A stretch of DNA of 64,000 nucleotides from UBA4582 sp013204195 (GCA_963925735.1 CAWUUH010000042.1:9002-73001); one strand, 5' to 3'; positions 44,311-54,006 are shown, numbered from the stretch's first letter. Numbers and translations are program-made. Notes: generated from the letters alone by a model not told the origin.

Positions 44311-46671
44311 CTAGAAAGTACGACCTAATTCAAACTGGAACGACTCAGCATTATCTCCTGGCTTTCTGTTAAACGGCGTGCTGAAACTGAAACTGATGGG
44401 TGCAAAACCCGTGACCCAGGTTACGGCGAGTCCCGCAGAATAACGTAATTCACCATCACTAACATCGCGACAAATTTGGCTGACAGGAGGACAGTTCGAA
44501 TTAAAAACGTTACCCGCATCAAAGAACACCGCCGACTTAAGCTGGCGTTGATCCTTAACGAATGGCAACGGAAATAGCACTTCAGCCGTGCCGCTGATCA
44601 GGATGTTACCGCCAATAGGCTCAGGGCGTGTAAATGTCGAGTTCGGCGAGGGTGTCGAGCGTGGCCCGAGCGTGTTGGCCTCGTAACCACGAACGGAACC
44701 AAAACCGCCCGCATAAAAATTCTTATAAAATGGGAAAGAGTTAGTTTTACCGTAACCATCGCCATAACCCAATGATGTCTTCAATCGAAGGGTGAATACA
44801 CTTGGCAGGGGATAAAATATCTGACCCTCATAATTTACCCGAAAAAATTCTAATTGACTGCCTGGCACAGTCATCTCGTAGGACAGCGATTGCGACTTGC
44901 CGGCCGTTGGCAGCAGACCACGATTCAGGGCCGACATACTATAACTTGCCGACAGACTCACTAGGTTGAACTTGTTACCTTCAGTAGCAAGGAACTGCGA
45001 GATTTCCTGCGCCGGATAGATCCCCTCTTTGATATTGGTACTTTCGTAGCCTACATTGAAGCCAATTCTGGCGATCTCGCTAATGGGATAGCCAAAGTTG
45101 ACGGAACCGCCATAGGAGTCTGTTGAGAATCGCGCGATATTACGCTCGTCAAAGTTAGTACTTCGAAAAAACACTGAGTAACCACGACTGACGCCATCCA
45201 CCGTATAGTAAGGGTCAAAATAGGAAAAGTTATAAGAAGTCTGGAAAGCGCTATAGTTAATGCCCAGGTTGACACTATTACCCGTACCGAATACGTTATT
45301 TTGTTGGTAGCTGGCGCCCAGAATCAGGCCGGCAGCCTCGGCGTAACCCAATGTCGCGGATATAGAGCCAGTAGGCTGCTCTTCAACGGTATAGTCCACA
45401 TCAATTTGATCATCTACGCCCGGCACCGCCGGTGTTTCAACGTTAACCTCTTTAAAGAAACCCAAGCGCTCAAGGCGCAGCTTCGAATGTTCAATCGAAG
45501 CCGTTGAGGCCCAGCCACCTTCCATCTGGCGCATCTCACGACGCAGCACCTTGTCCTGAGTTAGCGTATTGCCTTGAAAATTAATCCGCCGCACATAGGC
45601 CCGACGGCCTGCATCAATGAAAAACTTGACGGTGACTTCATCGTCGGCTTCGGTGGGCACCGGTTGGCCGGTGGCACTGGCAAACGTGTAACCCGAGTTA
45701 CCCAGCGCAGCTTCGATCCGCTCCTCTGAATCTGTGATCAACTGTCGAGAGAATACCTGCCCAGCATAGACACTCAGTAGCGATCGAATACCCGCTTCTG
45801 GCACATCATGAAGTTCACCGGCTATATCGACGTCTCGAACAGTATATTTTTCGCCCTCGATAATATTAATCGTGATATAGACATTTTCACGATTGGGGGA
45901 AATCGAAACCTGAGTCGAATCCACCACAAAATTTAGATAACCTCGATCCAGGTAGTAGGACTCAAGCTTTTCAAGATCGCCGGTCAGCTTCTCCTTCGAG
46001 TACTGATCATCTTTGGTGTAAAACGACAACAGCGTCGGCTGTTTTAGTTCCAAAATCTCCATCAGGACTTTATTATCGAAGACCTTGTTACCAACAATAT
46101 TGATATGACGGATGCCAGAGACATCGCCTTCAGTCACATTGATTATCAGTTTGACTCGATTGCGCGGTAACTCCTCAACCTCCGTTTCAATGCTCGCGCC
46201 ATAGCGCCCCTGAGAAACATACTGTCGCTCAAGGTCAGTCCGAATATGTTCTAACGTGACTTTTTTGAAAATTTCACCTTGCGACAATCCGGATTTTTCC
46301 AATCCCTCAAGCAAAGCTTCAGTCTTGATCGCCTTATTACCATCAATCTCAATAGAATCGATAGCCGGTCTTTCCTCCACAACGACCACCAGAACGTTAC
46401 CATCACGTCCGACCTGAACATCGTTGAACGACCCCGTGTTGAAAACGTCTTTGACGATGACCCTCAAGGCCGCATCATCCATCTCATCGCCGACGTTATA
46501 GGGAATCTCAGCAAACACGCTACCCGCCGACATCCGCTGGAGGCCCTCGATACGTATATCAGAAATAGTAAACGCGAATACTGGAGACGCAGTTAGCACC
46601 ATCGCCAGTAAGAACAGCCCTGACGTAATTAGACGAAAGTTACCCATATTCAACAGAAACCGAGAAGACAT
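44311..46671 (-). CDS. bamA: Outer-membrane assembly factor BamA
   Basis: Core of the BAM complex that inserts beta-barrel proteins. A signal peptide ends near VFA-FT, then five POTRA domains (about 35-430; first opens ISDIRIEGLQRMSAG). A 16-strand barrel follows with the conserved FYAGGFGSVRGYEANTLGPR (loop 6 VRGY motif). It ends in aromatic FQFELGRTF. 786 residues. Its ATG overlaps the rseP stop by one base. Confidence 0.98.
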   Translation of the reverse strand: MSSRFLLNMGNFRLITSGLFLLAMVLTASPVFAFTISDIRIEGLQRMSAGSVFAEIPYNVGDEMDDAALRVIVKDVFNTGSFNDVQVGRDGNVLVVVVEERPAIDSIEIDGNKAIKTEALLEGLEKSGLSQGEIFKKVTLEHIRTDLERQYVSQGRYGASIETEVEELPRNRVKLIINVTEGDVSGIRHINIVGNKVFDNKVLMEILELKQPTLLSFYTKDDQYSKEKLTGDLEKLESYYLDRGYLNFVVDSTQVSISPNRENVYITINIIEGEKYTVRDVDIAGELHDVPEAGIRSLLSVYAGQVFSRQLITDSEERIEAALGNSGYTFASATGQPVPTEADDEVTVKFFIDAGRRAYVRRINFQGNTLTQDKVLRREMRQMEGGWASTASIEHSKLRLERLGFFKEVNVETPAVPGVDDQIDVDYTVEEQPTGSISATLGYAEAAGLILGASYQQNNVFGTGNSVNLGINYSAFQTSYNFSYFDPYYTVDGVSRGYSVFFRSTNFDERNIARFSTDSYGGSVNFGYPISEIARIGFNVGYESTNIKEGIYPAQEISQFLATEGNKFNLVSLSASYSMSALNRGLLPTAGKSQSLSYEMTVPGSQLEFFRVNYEGQIFYPLPSVFTLRLKTSLGYGDGYGKTNSFPFYKNFYAGGFGSVRGYEANTLGPRSTPSPNSTFTRPEPIGGNILISGTAEVLFPLPFVKDQRQLKSAVFFDAGNVFNSNCPPVSQICRDVSDGELRYSAGLAVTWVTGFAPISFSFSTPFNRKPGDNAESFQFELGRTF

Positions 46672-48146
46672 TAAAGTCTTGTTAGATCATTGTAAAATGC
46701 CAACAGCATTATGCTGACGAGAATAAACATACCCAGTTGCAAACCCCACAACTGGATCTTTTCAGGCACGGGTCGACGCGTGACTAACTCAACGAGATAG
46801 TATAGTAAGTGACCACCATCAAGTACCGGAATCGGCAATAAATTCAACACTCCCAAGCTAATACTCAAAAGTGCAATAAAACCCACGAAACTCTCTGGCC
46901 CAGACTGAGCTGTAGCGCTCGCGATCTGGGCTATAGTGATCGGCCCACTGAGATTCTTGGGCGAAATAGCCCCCACGATCATTTTCTGGATTGAGTCGAG
47001 GGTAAATACCGTGACTGCCCAGGTTTTCTGTACAGCGGGCAACCACGCACTATAAAGCGGATATGATACCACTCTCTGCATGTCAGCGGGCAAATCGATG
47101 GATTGTCTTGACGCGCCTACATAGCCTACGCTTTTGCCCTCCCGCTCCATTGCGCGCGGGGTGACCGTCAGGTAGAGGACTTCCGTGCGTCGTTGAACCA
47201 CCAGGCTAACCGGTTTATCGGCACTCCCCTGGATGAGCTCGACCCATTGTCGCCAGCTATCGATAGACTGTCCATTGGCCTCAACAACTTTGTCGCCGCT
47301 GGCAAGCCCGGCCGCAATAGCAGGCTCATTGTCGATCACCGAACCGATAACCGCAGGAATCACCGGGTATTTTAAAACTAAACCTAACGCTTGCGCTGGA
47401 TTTGGCTCTTCGACGTCTGACAGCCATTGATCAACAGCGATAAAATAGTGATTGCTCGGCGCTAACCCTGCAGGAGAACCCATCGAGGAAAACTCCGAGT
47501 CAAATGTCTCGTCCCGCGAAAGTTGCGCATCCCGGGTGGTCAGCTGGATTTCACCAGAATCACCAATCCGACCAAATAACCGCAGATTGACCTCCGACCA
47601 AGTGCTGGTCGGCACACCGTCAACGGCCACAATCTCTTGATTCACATGCAGCCCAGCGCGGGCCGCACTGGATTCTGGGTCGATATCGCCCAATACCGGC
47701 ACGATGCCCGTGACCCCCAGGGTAAATAGCGCCCAGTAAGCCACAATCGCCAATAAAAAATTCGCAGCGGGGCCGGCGGAAACGATAAAAATACGCTGCA
47801 AAACTGGCTTGCGATTAAAGGTCAGATGCAATTGATCGTCTGGCACAAACCCTTCACGCTCATCTAACATTTTGACGTAACCCCCTAAGGGTAGCGCCGC
47901 GATCGTGAATTCGGTCCCATTCAATGGCTCATTGCTACGGGTCGCAATGGTTTGCTCAGCCGGTATCGTCACTGGCTCAGGTGGACGACCACGTCGCGTG
48001 TACAAGGCTTTGCCGAAGCCGACGCTAAATCGCAGCACATGAACACCACAAAGCCGCGCTGCAGCATAATGACCGTATTCATGAATTGTCACGAGGATCG
48101 ACAATGTGACGATCAGCGCTATGACACTTTGCAGCACTTCAAGCAT
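46671..48146 (-). CDS. rseP: Site-2 protease RseP
   Basis: Intramembrane metalloprotease that cleaves anti-sigma factor RseA and leftover signal peptides. The zinc site HEYGH is at 22-26 in the first membrane helix. Two PDZ domains follow (about 125-320), and LGVLNLLPIPVLDGGHLLYY carries the third ligand region. At 491 residues it is longer than the E. coli protein (450). Extra residues lie after GRPPEPVTIP (about 54-75) and in the first PDZ region. Overlaps dxr by 8 bp. Confidence 0.97.
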   Translation of the reverse strand: MLEVLQSVIALIVTLSILVTIHEYGHYAAARLCGVHVLRFSVGFGKALYTRRGRPPEPVTIPAEQTIATRSNEPLNGTEFTIAALPLGGYVKMLDEREGFVPDDQLHLTFNRKPVLQRIFIVSAGPAANFLLAIVAYWALFTLGVTGIVPVLGDIDPESSAARAGLHVNQEIVAVDGVPTSTWSEVNLRLFGRIGDSGEIQLTTRDAQLSRDETFDSEFSSMGSPAGLAPSNHYFIAVDQWLSDVEEPNPAQALGLVLKYPVIPAVIGSVIDNEPAIAAGLASGDKVVEANGQSIDSWRQWVELIQGSADKPVSLVVQRRTEVLYLTVTPRAMEREGKSVGYVGASRQSIDLPADMQRVVSYPLYSAWLPAVQKTWAVTVFTLDSIQKMIVGAISPKNLSGPITIAQIASATAQSGPESFVGFIALLSISLGVLNLLPIPVLDGGHLLYYLVELVTRRPVPEKIQLWGLQLGMFILVSIMLLAFYNDLTRL

Positions 48147-49377
48147 TCACGTCTCCCGCTCTTGATGATTTCACCGATACTCCCTTACGCTGCATTGCCT
48201 TGACCGCCCGTTGCCGGGCGTGATTATCGATTGCCAAAATTGACGCCATGGTAAGGGCGTCGTCCGGGTCTGTCTGCTCGAGGACCGATTCGATGATAAG
48301 TGGGATGTCGGTGAAGAGGATAAGTTCATCTAAAAACGCCTGGACCACTACTTCATTGGCGGCATTCATCGCGATCGCAAGACTTTGGGCACCTCTCGCC
48401 ACCTCCTGTGCTAGGCGCAAGCAGGGAAACCGTTGTAGGTCAGGGGGCTCGAAATCGAGCCGCCCGATCGTTGTCATATCGAGCATTGAGACTCCCGAAT
48501 CGATTCGGTTCGGCCAGGCCAGGCCATGGGCAATGGGCGTACGCATATCCGGATTACCCAATTGCGCGACAATCGAGCCGTCTATATAGTCCACCATCGA
48601 ATGGATAATGCTTTGGGGATGCACCACCACCTCAATTTGGTTCACGTCTAGATCAAACAACCATTTAGCCTCAATAATTTCCAGGCCTTTGTTCATCATC
48701 GTCGCCGAATCCACCGAAATCTTTCGTCCCATGCTCCAATTGGGGTGGGCACAGGCTTGATCAGGGGTCACCTGTGACATCTGCGCAAGCGGCAGTTGTC
48801 GCAACGGACCGCCAGACCCCGTTAACAAAATCTTACGAATTCCGGTGGCGTGGGTTGCCGCACCATTCGCCATGCTTTGGAAAATGGCATTATGTTCACT
48901 GTCGATTGGTAGTAACGTCGATTGGCGCATTCTCACCGCCTGCATAAACAACGAGCCCGACATAACGAGCGCTTCTTTATTCGCGAGTAACAACCGTTTG
49001 CCAGCCTCGACTGCCGCCAAGGCTGAGGCCAAGCCGGCTGCGCCGACAATCGCCGCCATCACGTAATCTGTGTCCGCATGAGCAGCCACTTGATTGAGCC
49101 CCGCCGGTCCAACCAATATTTCAGTCGCCAGTTCACTCCCAGCCAAGAGTGCCCGTAGCTGCCGCGCCGCAGCTTCATCACACAGCACGGCGAAGCGAGG
49201 GCGATATTGCCGACACTGTTCGGCCAGTAAGGTTGCATTCGTGTTCGCTGTCAGGGCGAACACCTGGTACTGACCTGAATTTCGGCCTATGACGTCCAGC
49301 GTGCTGAGCCCGACGCTACCGGTCGAGCCGAGTATCGTGACGCGTTTGCGCACTGGCTCGTTACTGTTACCCGTCAT
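48139..49377 (-). CDS. dxr: 1-deoxy-D-xylulose 5-phosphate reductoisomerase
   Basis: First committed MEP-pathway enzyme. NADPH loop ILGSTGSVGLSTLDVI, LANKEALVMSG, PIDSEHNAIFQ and NWSMGRKISVDSATMMNKG, the substrate and metal site, are intact. I use the ATG at 49377 (412 residues), 8 bp after the cdsA stop; a TTG at 49401 would add eight residues inside cdsA. Works with ispD and ispF at 27-28 kb. Confidence 0.97.
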   Translation of the reverse strand: MTGNSNEPVRKRVTILGSTGSVGLSTLDVIGRNSGQYQVFALTANTNATLLAEQCRQYRPRFAVLCDEAAARQLRALLAGSELATEILVGPAGLNQVAAHADTDYVMAAIVGAAGLASALAAVEAGKRLLLANKEALVMSGSLFMQAVRMRQSTLLPIDSEHNAIFQSMANGAATHATGIRKILLTGSGGPLRQLPLAQMSQVTPDQACAHPNWSMGRKISVDSATMMNKGLEIIEAKWLFDLDVNQIEVVVHPQSIIHSMVDYIDGSIVAQLGNPDMRTPIAHGLAWPNRIDSGVSMLDMTTIGRLDFEPPDLQRFPCLRLAQEVARGAQSLAIAMNAANEVVVQAFLDELILFTDIPLIIESVLEQTDPDDALTMASILAIDNHARQRAVKAMQRKGVSVKSSRAGDVNA

Positions 49378-49385
49378 CGCAGCGC

Positions 49386-50219
49386 TCACACTGATTGCCA
49401 ATCGAACAGCAGGACAAATAAAGCAAAAATCGGTGCCCCGGCCAGCAAACTGTCAAGCCGATCAAGCACACCACCGTGGCCGGGCAACAGTTGGCTGGAA
49501 TCTTTGATGCCTCGCTGACGTTTGAACATGCTCTCAGTGAGGTCGCCCAGCACGGAGAATAGAACGACTAGGATACACCCCAAGAGGAACACAAGACCTG
49601 ACGTCGACAAGATCAGAGGTTTGCCCAGCCAAACGCACATCGCCATCGCGATCAGGGTCGCCAGCGTAACCCCACCGTAGAAACCGGCCCAAGACTTGCC
49701 CGGACTCACCTCTGGCGCGAGTTTTTTCGCACCCCAACGCCGACCGGAAAAGTAGGCGCCGATATCAGCACCCCAAATCAGGAAAAACAACAGCAAGATC
49801 AAAAATTGACTATCCGTCGTCCCTTTGAGCTGCATCAGACCGACGTAGCCTGGCACCAACATGACCGGGCCTAATAACGTCAGCACCCAGTTCGACGACC
49901 AATAGCGTTGACTAAGCGGGTAGTTGACCACCAGAAACAATGCCAGCATCCACCAGAGCGCAGCGATCACGAGGATGGCCAGAGCCCAAAATGAAGAAGC
50001 TTCGAGAAGAAATGACACGGCAATCAGCAACAGCGCGATGGCCAATGCATAGAGGTACCGTTGCCAGCCAGCATAATGGGCCAAGTTCGCCCACTCCCAA
50101 CCACCAATAGTTAGGGTGCCAATGAGAAACACGGAGAAACCCGCGGGGGGCAGAAAAAACACACAAGCGATAACGATTGGAGCCAGAACGAGTGCGGTGA
50201 TTATTCGCTGCTTCAGCAT
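49386..50219 (-). CDS. cdsA: Phosphatidate cytidylyltransferase
   Basis: Makes CDP-diacylglycerol, precursor of all phospholipids. About eight membrane helices and the C-terminal CDP-DG signature SMFKRQRGIKDSSQLLPG followed by HGGVLDRLDSL. 277 residues, usual length. uppS normally lies directly upstream; here only a 112-bp gap separates cdsA from frr. Confidence 0.96.
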   Translation of the reverse strand: MLKQRIITALVLAPIVIACVFFLPPAGFSVFLIGTLTIGGWEWANLAHYAGWQRYLYALAIALLLIAVSFLLEASSFWALAILVIAALWWMLALFLVVNYPLSQRYWSSNWVLTLLGPVMLVPGYVGLMQLKGTTDSQFLILLLFFLIWGADIGAYFSGRRWGAKKLAPEVSPGKSWAGFYGGVTLATLIAMAMCVWLGKPLILSTSGLVFLLGCILVVLFSVLGDLTESMFKRQRGIKDSSQLLPGHGGVLDRLDSLLAGAPIFALFVLLFDWQSV

Positions 50220-50331
50220 GAGTGAGCCTTGTTGTTTCGCACTAACCGCACAGAATGACTCACCGTCAGCCGATTAAACTGAACCGAAGCTCATTAGAGC
50301 TCGGCTCAAAAGAGACCTCAAAGGCCTTAAC

Positions 50332-50889
50332 CTAGATCGCCATTAGATCTTTTTCTTTGGCTTCCACAGCCGAGTCGACTTCCTTGATTTTCTCGTCGGT
50401 CAGCTTCTGAATCAATTCTTCACCGCGGCGGGCGTCATCCTCAGTGATGTCCTTATCTTTCAGCAACTCTTTGAGCTGCGCATTCGCATCACGGCGAATG
50501 TTTCGAATGGAGATTCGTGAATTTTCTGCCTCGTTCTTCGCGACCTTAGTCAAATCCCGTCGATTCTCTTCTGTCAGCGGCGGCATAGGCAAACGAATTT
50601 TGTCGCCATTGGTGGTCGGGTTTAGACCCAGGTCAGATTTCAGGATAGCCTTCTCCACCACCGGGATCATAGGCTTCTCCCAAGGCGTTACAGCCAGTGT
50701 GCGATTATCTTCGACGCTGATATTGGCGATCTGATTGAGTGGCGTGGGCGTGCCGTAATAATCGATGGTAATACCATCAAGCAACCCTGGATGAGCACGC
50801 CCAGTACGCAAACGGGTAAACGCGTTGCTCAGCGCTGCTAGGGATTTATCCATTCGTTGCTGCGCGTCTTGCTTCACTTCTTCCAGCAC
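50332..50889 (-). CDS. frr: Ribosome recycling factor
   Basis: With EF-G, splits post-termination ribosomes. 185 residues with the family blocks RTGRAHPGLLDGI, IDYYGTPTPLNQIAN and LPMPPLTEENRRDLTK. KEKDLMAI closes the long three-helix bundle. 86 bp after pyrH on the same strand. Confidence 0.98.
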   Translation of the reverse strand: MLEEVKQDAQQRMDKSLAALSNAFTRLRTGRAHPGLLDGITIDYYGTPTPLNQIANISVEDNRTLAVTPWEKPMIPVVEKAILKSDLGLNPTTNGDKIRLPMPPLTEENRRDLTKVAKNEAENSRISIRNIRRDANAQLKELLKDKDITEDDARRGEELIQKLTDEKIKEVDSAVEAKEKDLMAI

Positions 50890-50958
50890 GTCGATTCCTC
50901 TTCTAAGTCTGCTAAATTTTCTTGAATTTGCCCCAGTGACTTCTCAAGTACCGGTCTT

Positions 50959-50993
50959 CGATCAGCCGTTATCGATCAGCCGTTATCGATCAG
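50959..50993. repeat. 14-bp tandem duplication spanning the pyrH stop
   Basis: Two and a half copies of CGATCAGCCGTTAT. The copies overlap the last codons and stop of pyrH, so the same end sequence including a TGA triplet is repeated just after the gene. Confidence 0.85.
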
Positions 50994-51701
50994 AGTGCCT
51001 TCCCCTTCGCCGACGATGGCATTCCGTAACGCCCCGCTTTGCTCCATGGCAAACACTCGAAGCGGCATATTTTGATCCCGCGCGAGACAGATCGCCGTGA
51101 GGTCCATCACCCCCAACTGCTTTTCTAACACTTCGTCGTAGGTAAGCCTATCATAGCGAGTCGCCGTCGGGTCCTTCATCGGATCAGCACTGTAGACACC
51201 GTCGACTTTGGTGGCTTTCAGAACAATATCCGCATCGATTTCAATCCCGCGCAAGCAAGCTGCGGTATCTGTAGTGAAGAAAGGGTTGCCAGTGCCAGCA
51301 GCGAATATCACGACGTCACCCTGCACTAGGTGGCGGATCGCTAGGCGCCGGTCGTAGTGAGCAACAATACCGCTCATAGGAATGGCGGACATGACCACCG
51401 TTTTAATATTCGAGCGCTCCAGGGCATCTCGCATGGCCAGCGCATTCATCACCGTTGCCAACATACCCATATGATCGCCGGTGACCCGGTCCAGGCCTGC
51501 CGCACTCAATTGCGCACCGCGAAACAGATTGCCGCCACCCACCACCAGACCCACTTGAACACCAATACCGATCAACTGACCAATTTCCAGGGCCATACGA
51601 TCCAGTACCTTGGGATCAATACCAACACCCTCGAGACCAAGCGCTTCGCCGCTGAGTTTAAGCAGTATCCGTTGGTATTTCGGTGTCGCTTTATTTGGCA
51701 T
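50976..51701 (-). CDS. pyrH: Uridylate kinase
   Basis: Hexameric UMP kinase, regulated by GTP and UTP. RILLKLSGEALGLEG, VVGGGNLFRGAQL, FAAGTGNPFFTTDTAACLR and KATKVDGVYSADP are family motifs. 241 residues. 83 bp after tsf. The 3' end lies in a 14-bp tandem duplication. Confidence 0.98.
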   Translation of the reverse strand: MPNKATPKYQRILLKLSGEALGLEGVGIDPKVLDRMALEIGQLIGIGVQVGLVVGGGNLFRGAQLSAAGLDRVTGDHMGMLATVMNALAMRDALERSNIKTVVMSAIPMSGIVAHYDRRLAIRHLVQGDVVIFAAGTGNPFFTTDTAACLRGIEIDADIVLKATKVDGVYSADPMKDPTATRYDRLTYDEVLEKQLGVMDLTAICLARDQNMPLRVFAMEQSGALRNAIVGEGEGTLIDNG

Positions 51702-51784
51702 TACAGCTCCATTTTGACCTAGATGTTGCAGCGAGGCTTAGGCTTACACCGCCGATCGCTCGACGGTTCCACCTCAAAGGCTAT

Positions 51785-52642
51785 CTACTGGCCCATTGTA
51801 CTCGCGACTTCCGCCGCAAAATCAACGTGCTCTACTTCAATACCTTCGCCTACCTGGTAACGGACGAACTGAACAACGGTTGCACCGGCTTGCTTCAACA
51901 GGGCACCGATCTTCATATCCGGATTCTTAATGAAGGGCTGCTCCACCAGGCTGATTTCCGCCAGAAACTTGCGCACCCGACCTTCAACCATCTTCTCAAC
52001 AATCTCTGCAGGCTTACCACTTTCGGCGGCTTGAGCAACATAGATCTCGCGTTCCTTAGCAATCAGGTCGGCAGGCACTTCACTGGTGTTGGTATAGAGT
52101 GGCTGGGGATCAGCGGCAGCAATATGCATGGCGATATCCTTACCGAGCTCCTCATCTCCACCTTCAAGAATGACCATGACGCCAATTTTGCCGGTGCCAT
52201 GAACATAATGAGTAACATTGCCTTCCAGCACAGCCGCGCGGCGAATCGCCACATTTTCACCGATTTTCTGCACCAACTCTTCGCGGATTTTTTCCAAACC
52301 AGCATCATTCAGGGCTTGGAGATCAGCGGATTTGGCGGCAAAAATTTGATCTGTGACGGTCTGCACAAAGTTTTTAAAGTTGTCATCCTTGGCCGCAAAA
52401 TCAGTCTCGCAGTTGACTTCAACCATGACACCCAGGCCACCCTCAACTTTGAAACCCACGGTGCCGTCAGCAGCTGTTCGACCGGCTTTTTTCGCCGCTT
52501 TCATGCCACTGGACTTGCGTAGGTTTTCAATTGCCAATTCAGCGTCGCCGTCGGCTTCAACCAAGGCTTTCTTACAATCCATCATACCAAGACCGGTACG
52601 CTCTCTTAAATCTTTGACCATCGATGCTGTGATTGCAGCCAT
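51785..52642 (-). CDS. tsf: Elongation factor Ts
   Basis: Nucleotide exchange factor for EF-Tu. DLRERTGLGMMDCKKAL and VNCETDFAAKDDNF are the two signatures; VEQPFIKNPDMKIG lies near the C-terminus. 285 residues, normal. Follows rpsB by 147 bp, with a strong hairpin in that gap. Confidence 0.98.
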   Translation of the reverse strand: MAAITASMVKDLRERTGLGMMDCKKALVEADGDAELAIENLRKSSGMKAAKKAGRTAADGTVGFKVEGGLGVMVEVNCETDFAAKDDNFKNFVQTVTDQIFAAKSADLQALNDAGLEKIREELVQKIGENVAIRRAAVLEGNVTHYVHGTGKIGVMVILEGGDEELGKDIAMHIAAADPQPLYTNTSEVPADLIAKEREIYVAQAAESGKPAEIVEKMVEGRVRKFLAEISLVEQPFIKNPDMKIGALLKQAGATVVQFVRYQVGEGIEVEHVDFAAEVASTMGQ

Positions 52643-52757
52643 CTTTTCACCTCATTCTTGAATGTCTTAATTCGATCTGCGCGAACGTTTCGGAATGCCC
52701 GAAATAACTGCTCGCAAGACGTTTACTCTCATGATCACGCAAAAGGTTGACCCAACA

Positions 52758-52781
52758 TCGATCGGCGCGAGCGCCGATCGA
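52758..52781. promoter_or_regulatory. rpsB-tsf intercistronic hairpin
   Basis: Eleven-base arms TCGATCGGCGC and GCGCCGATCGA flank two bases, 8 bp after the rpsB stop. No T run follows on the minus strand. It is therefore more likely an attenuator, RNase pause site or mRNA end-protector that sets the S2 to EF-Ts ratio than a full terminator. Confidence 0.65.
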
Positions 52782-52789
52782 CTCATCAA

Positions 52790-53605
52790 CTAGGCCTTTG
52801 GTGCTTCTTCACTAGCGGCTTCAACAGCTGCGGGTTCTGCCACGACTGGCTCGACCGCTTCAGCTTCAGCCACAACTGGCTCGCTGACTTCGGCAAATTC
52901 CTCAACCTTAGTTGGACCTTGAAACTGCTCAACGCCCTCGATTGCTGCATCGGCAATCGCTTGAACGAACATGCGCACCGAACGAATCGCATCATCGTTA
53001 CCTGGAATCACATAATCAACCCCATCAGGGTTGCTGTTGGTGTCAACGATACCGACAACCGGGATACCTAGCTTGTTGGCTTCGGTAATGGCAATCCGCT
53101 CATGGTCAACATCGACCACAAAGATGATATCCGGTAATCCGCCCATATCCTTGATACCACCCAGACTGATTTCAAGCTTGTCCAGGTCACGCTTGCGAGA
53201 CAGCGCCTCTTTCTTCGTCAGCTTCTCGAAGGTGCCGTCGCCGGCCTGAATTTCGAGGTCATGGAGGCGTTTGATTGACTGTCGAATCGTCTTGAAGTTA
53301 GTCAACATGCCACCTAACCAGCGCTTATCGACGTATGGCATACCACACCGCTCGGCCTGCTCTTTGATGATCTTGCTGGCGCTACGCTTGGTGCCAACAA
53401 ACAGCACTTTATTGCGCTTCGCGGTTGTGTTCCGTACATAGGTCATGGCTTGGTTCAACGCGGGAACGGTTTGCTCCAGGTTGATGATGTGGATATTGTT
53501 CCGGGCACCAAAGATATACTCGCGCATCTTGGGGTTCCAGTAACGGGTTTGGTGACCGAAGTGAGCGCCGGCCTCCAGCAGTTCACGCATGGATACGTTT
53601 GACAT
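52790..53605 (-). CDS. rpsB: 30S ribosomal protein S2
   Basis: Small-subunit protein S2. MRELLEAGAHFGHQTRYWNP, GTKRSASKI and PDIIFVVDVDHERIAI are family motifs. The ATG at 53605 has GAGG 5 bases upstream; an ATG at 53641 would add 12 residues. 271 residues; the last ~40 are an Ala/Glu/Val-rich acidic tail longer than in E. coli (241 residues). Confidence 0.98.
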   Translation of the reverse strand: MSNVSMRELLEAGAHFGHQTRYWNPKMREYIFGARNNIHIINLEQTVPALNQAMTYVRNTTAKRNKVLFVGTKRSASKIIKEQAERCGMPYVDKRWLGGMLTNFKTIRQSIKRLHDLEIQAGDGTFEKLTKKEALSRKRDLDKLEISLGGIKDMGGLPDIIFVVDVDHERIAITEANKLGIPVVGIVDTNSNPDGVDYVIPGNDDAIRSVRMFVQAIADAAIEGVEQFQGPTKVEEFAEVSEPVVAEAEAVEPVVAEPAAVEAASEEAPKA

Positions 53606-53770
53606 AATTACCTCATTGTAGTTCGGGTTAAGCCTCCACATACCCCATAGTCCAACTTATCGATCCGGATGATTCATCCGTATGTCAAGCACCCGAACTA
53701 TGTGACGGTACATGTGAGAATTTTGGTTTAAGTTATTGTTTAATTCACATTTCGACCCGTTACCCGGGCC
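53606..53770 (-). promoter_or_regulatory. Structured rpsB leader RNA
   Basis: The predicted untranslated leader has a perfect 10-bp long-range stem, minus-strand TAGTTCGGGT (53691-53700) with ACCCGAACTA (53619-53628). It encloses a 7-bp CGGATGA/TCATCCG hairpin (53666-53680). The closing strand ends 6 bases before the GAGG ribosome site. This architecture fits an autoregulatory S2-binding leader, as described for rpsB in other gammaproteobacteria; S2 binding here is inferred. Confidence 0.55.
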
Positions 53771-53777
53771 GGCGCGC

Positions 53778-53806
53778 TTTATACCATATTTCCGCTACAA
53801 AGCCAA
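53778..53806 (-). promoter_or_regulatory. rpsB-tsf promoter
   Basis: On the minus strand TTGGCT and TATAAA are 17 bases apart and followed by a GC-rich discriminator (GCGCGCC). That pattern is typical of stringently controlled ribosomal protein promoters. Start would be near 53770. The remaining gap to map (53807-54106) shows a weaker plus-strand promoter only. Confidence 0.75.
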
Positions 53807-53976
53807 TCAGGAGCCGGTTTTAGTCAATTATTTAGCGCTAAAATCTTCCACTGATGCGGGCGTTGGTCGCGCCTTAAAGATCAGCGCAATACAGCTCAAG
53901 CTTCCGTTGTCGCTGATCTGCTGCAAATCTTCGCGGAGCGAAATAGCCGCTGAGCCAGTAATGGTCGAAATAGCCC

Positions 53977-54006
53977 TTAATCAGAGGTTCGCGAATCTGC
54001 TATAGT
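53977..54006 (+). promoter_or_regulatory. Possible map promoter
   Basis: TTAATC (53977-53982) and TATAGT (54001-54006) are separated by 18 bases, about 100 bp before the map start. The -35 match is weak, but it is the best plus-strand pair in the gap. Confidence 0.35.

Noticed and set aside
51683..52522. 279-codon plus-strand open frame over tsf
   Set aside because: Exactly antisense to a full, well-conserved tsf; no ribosome site or domain character.
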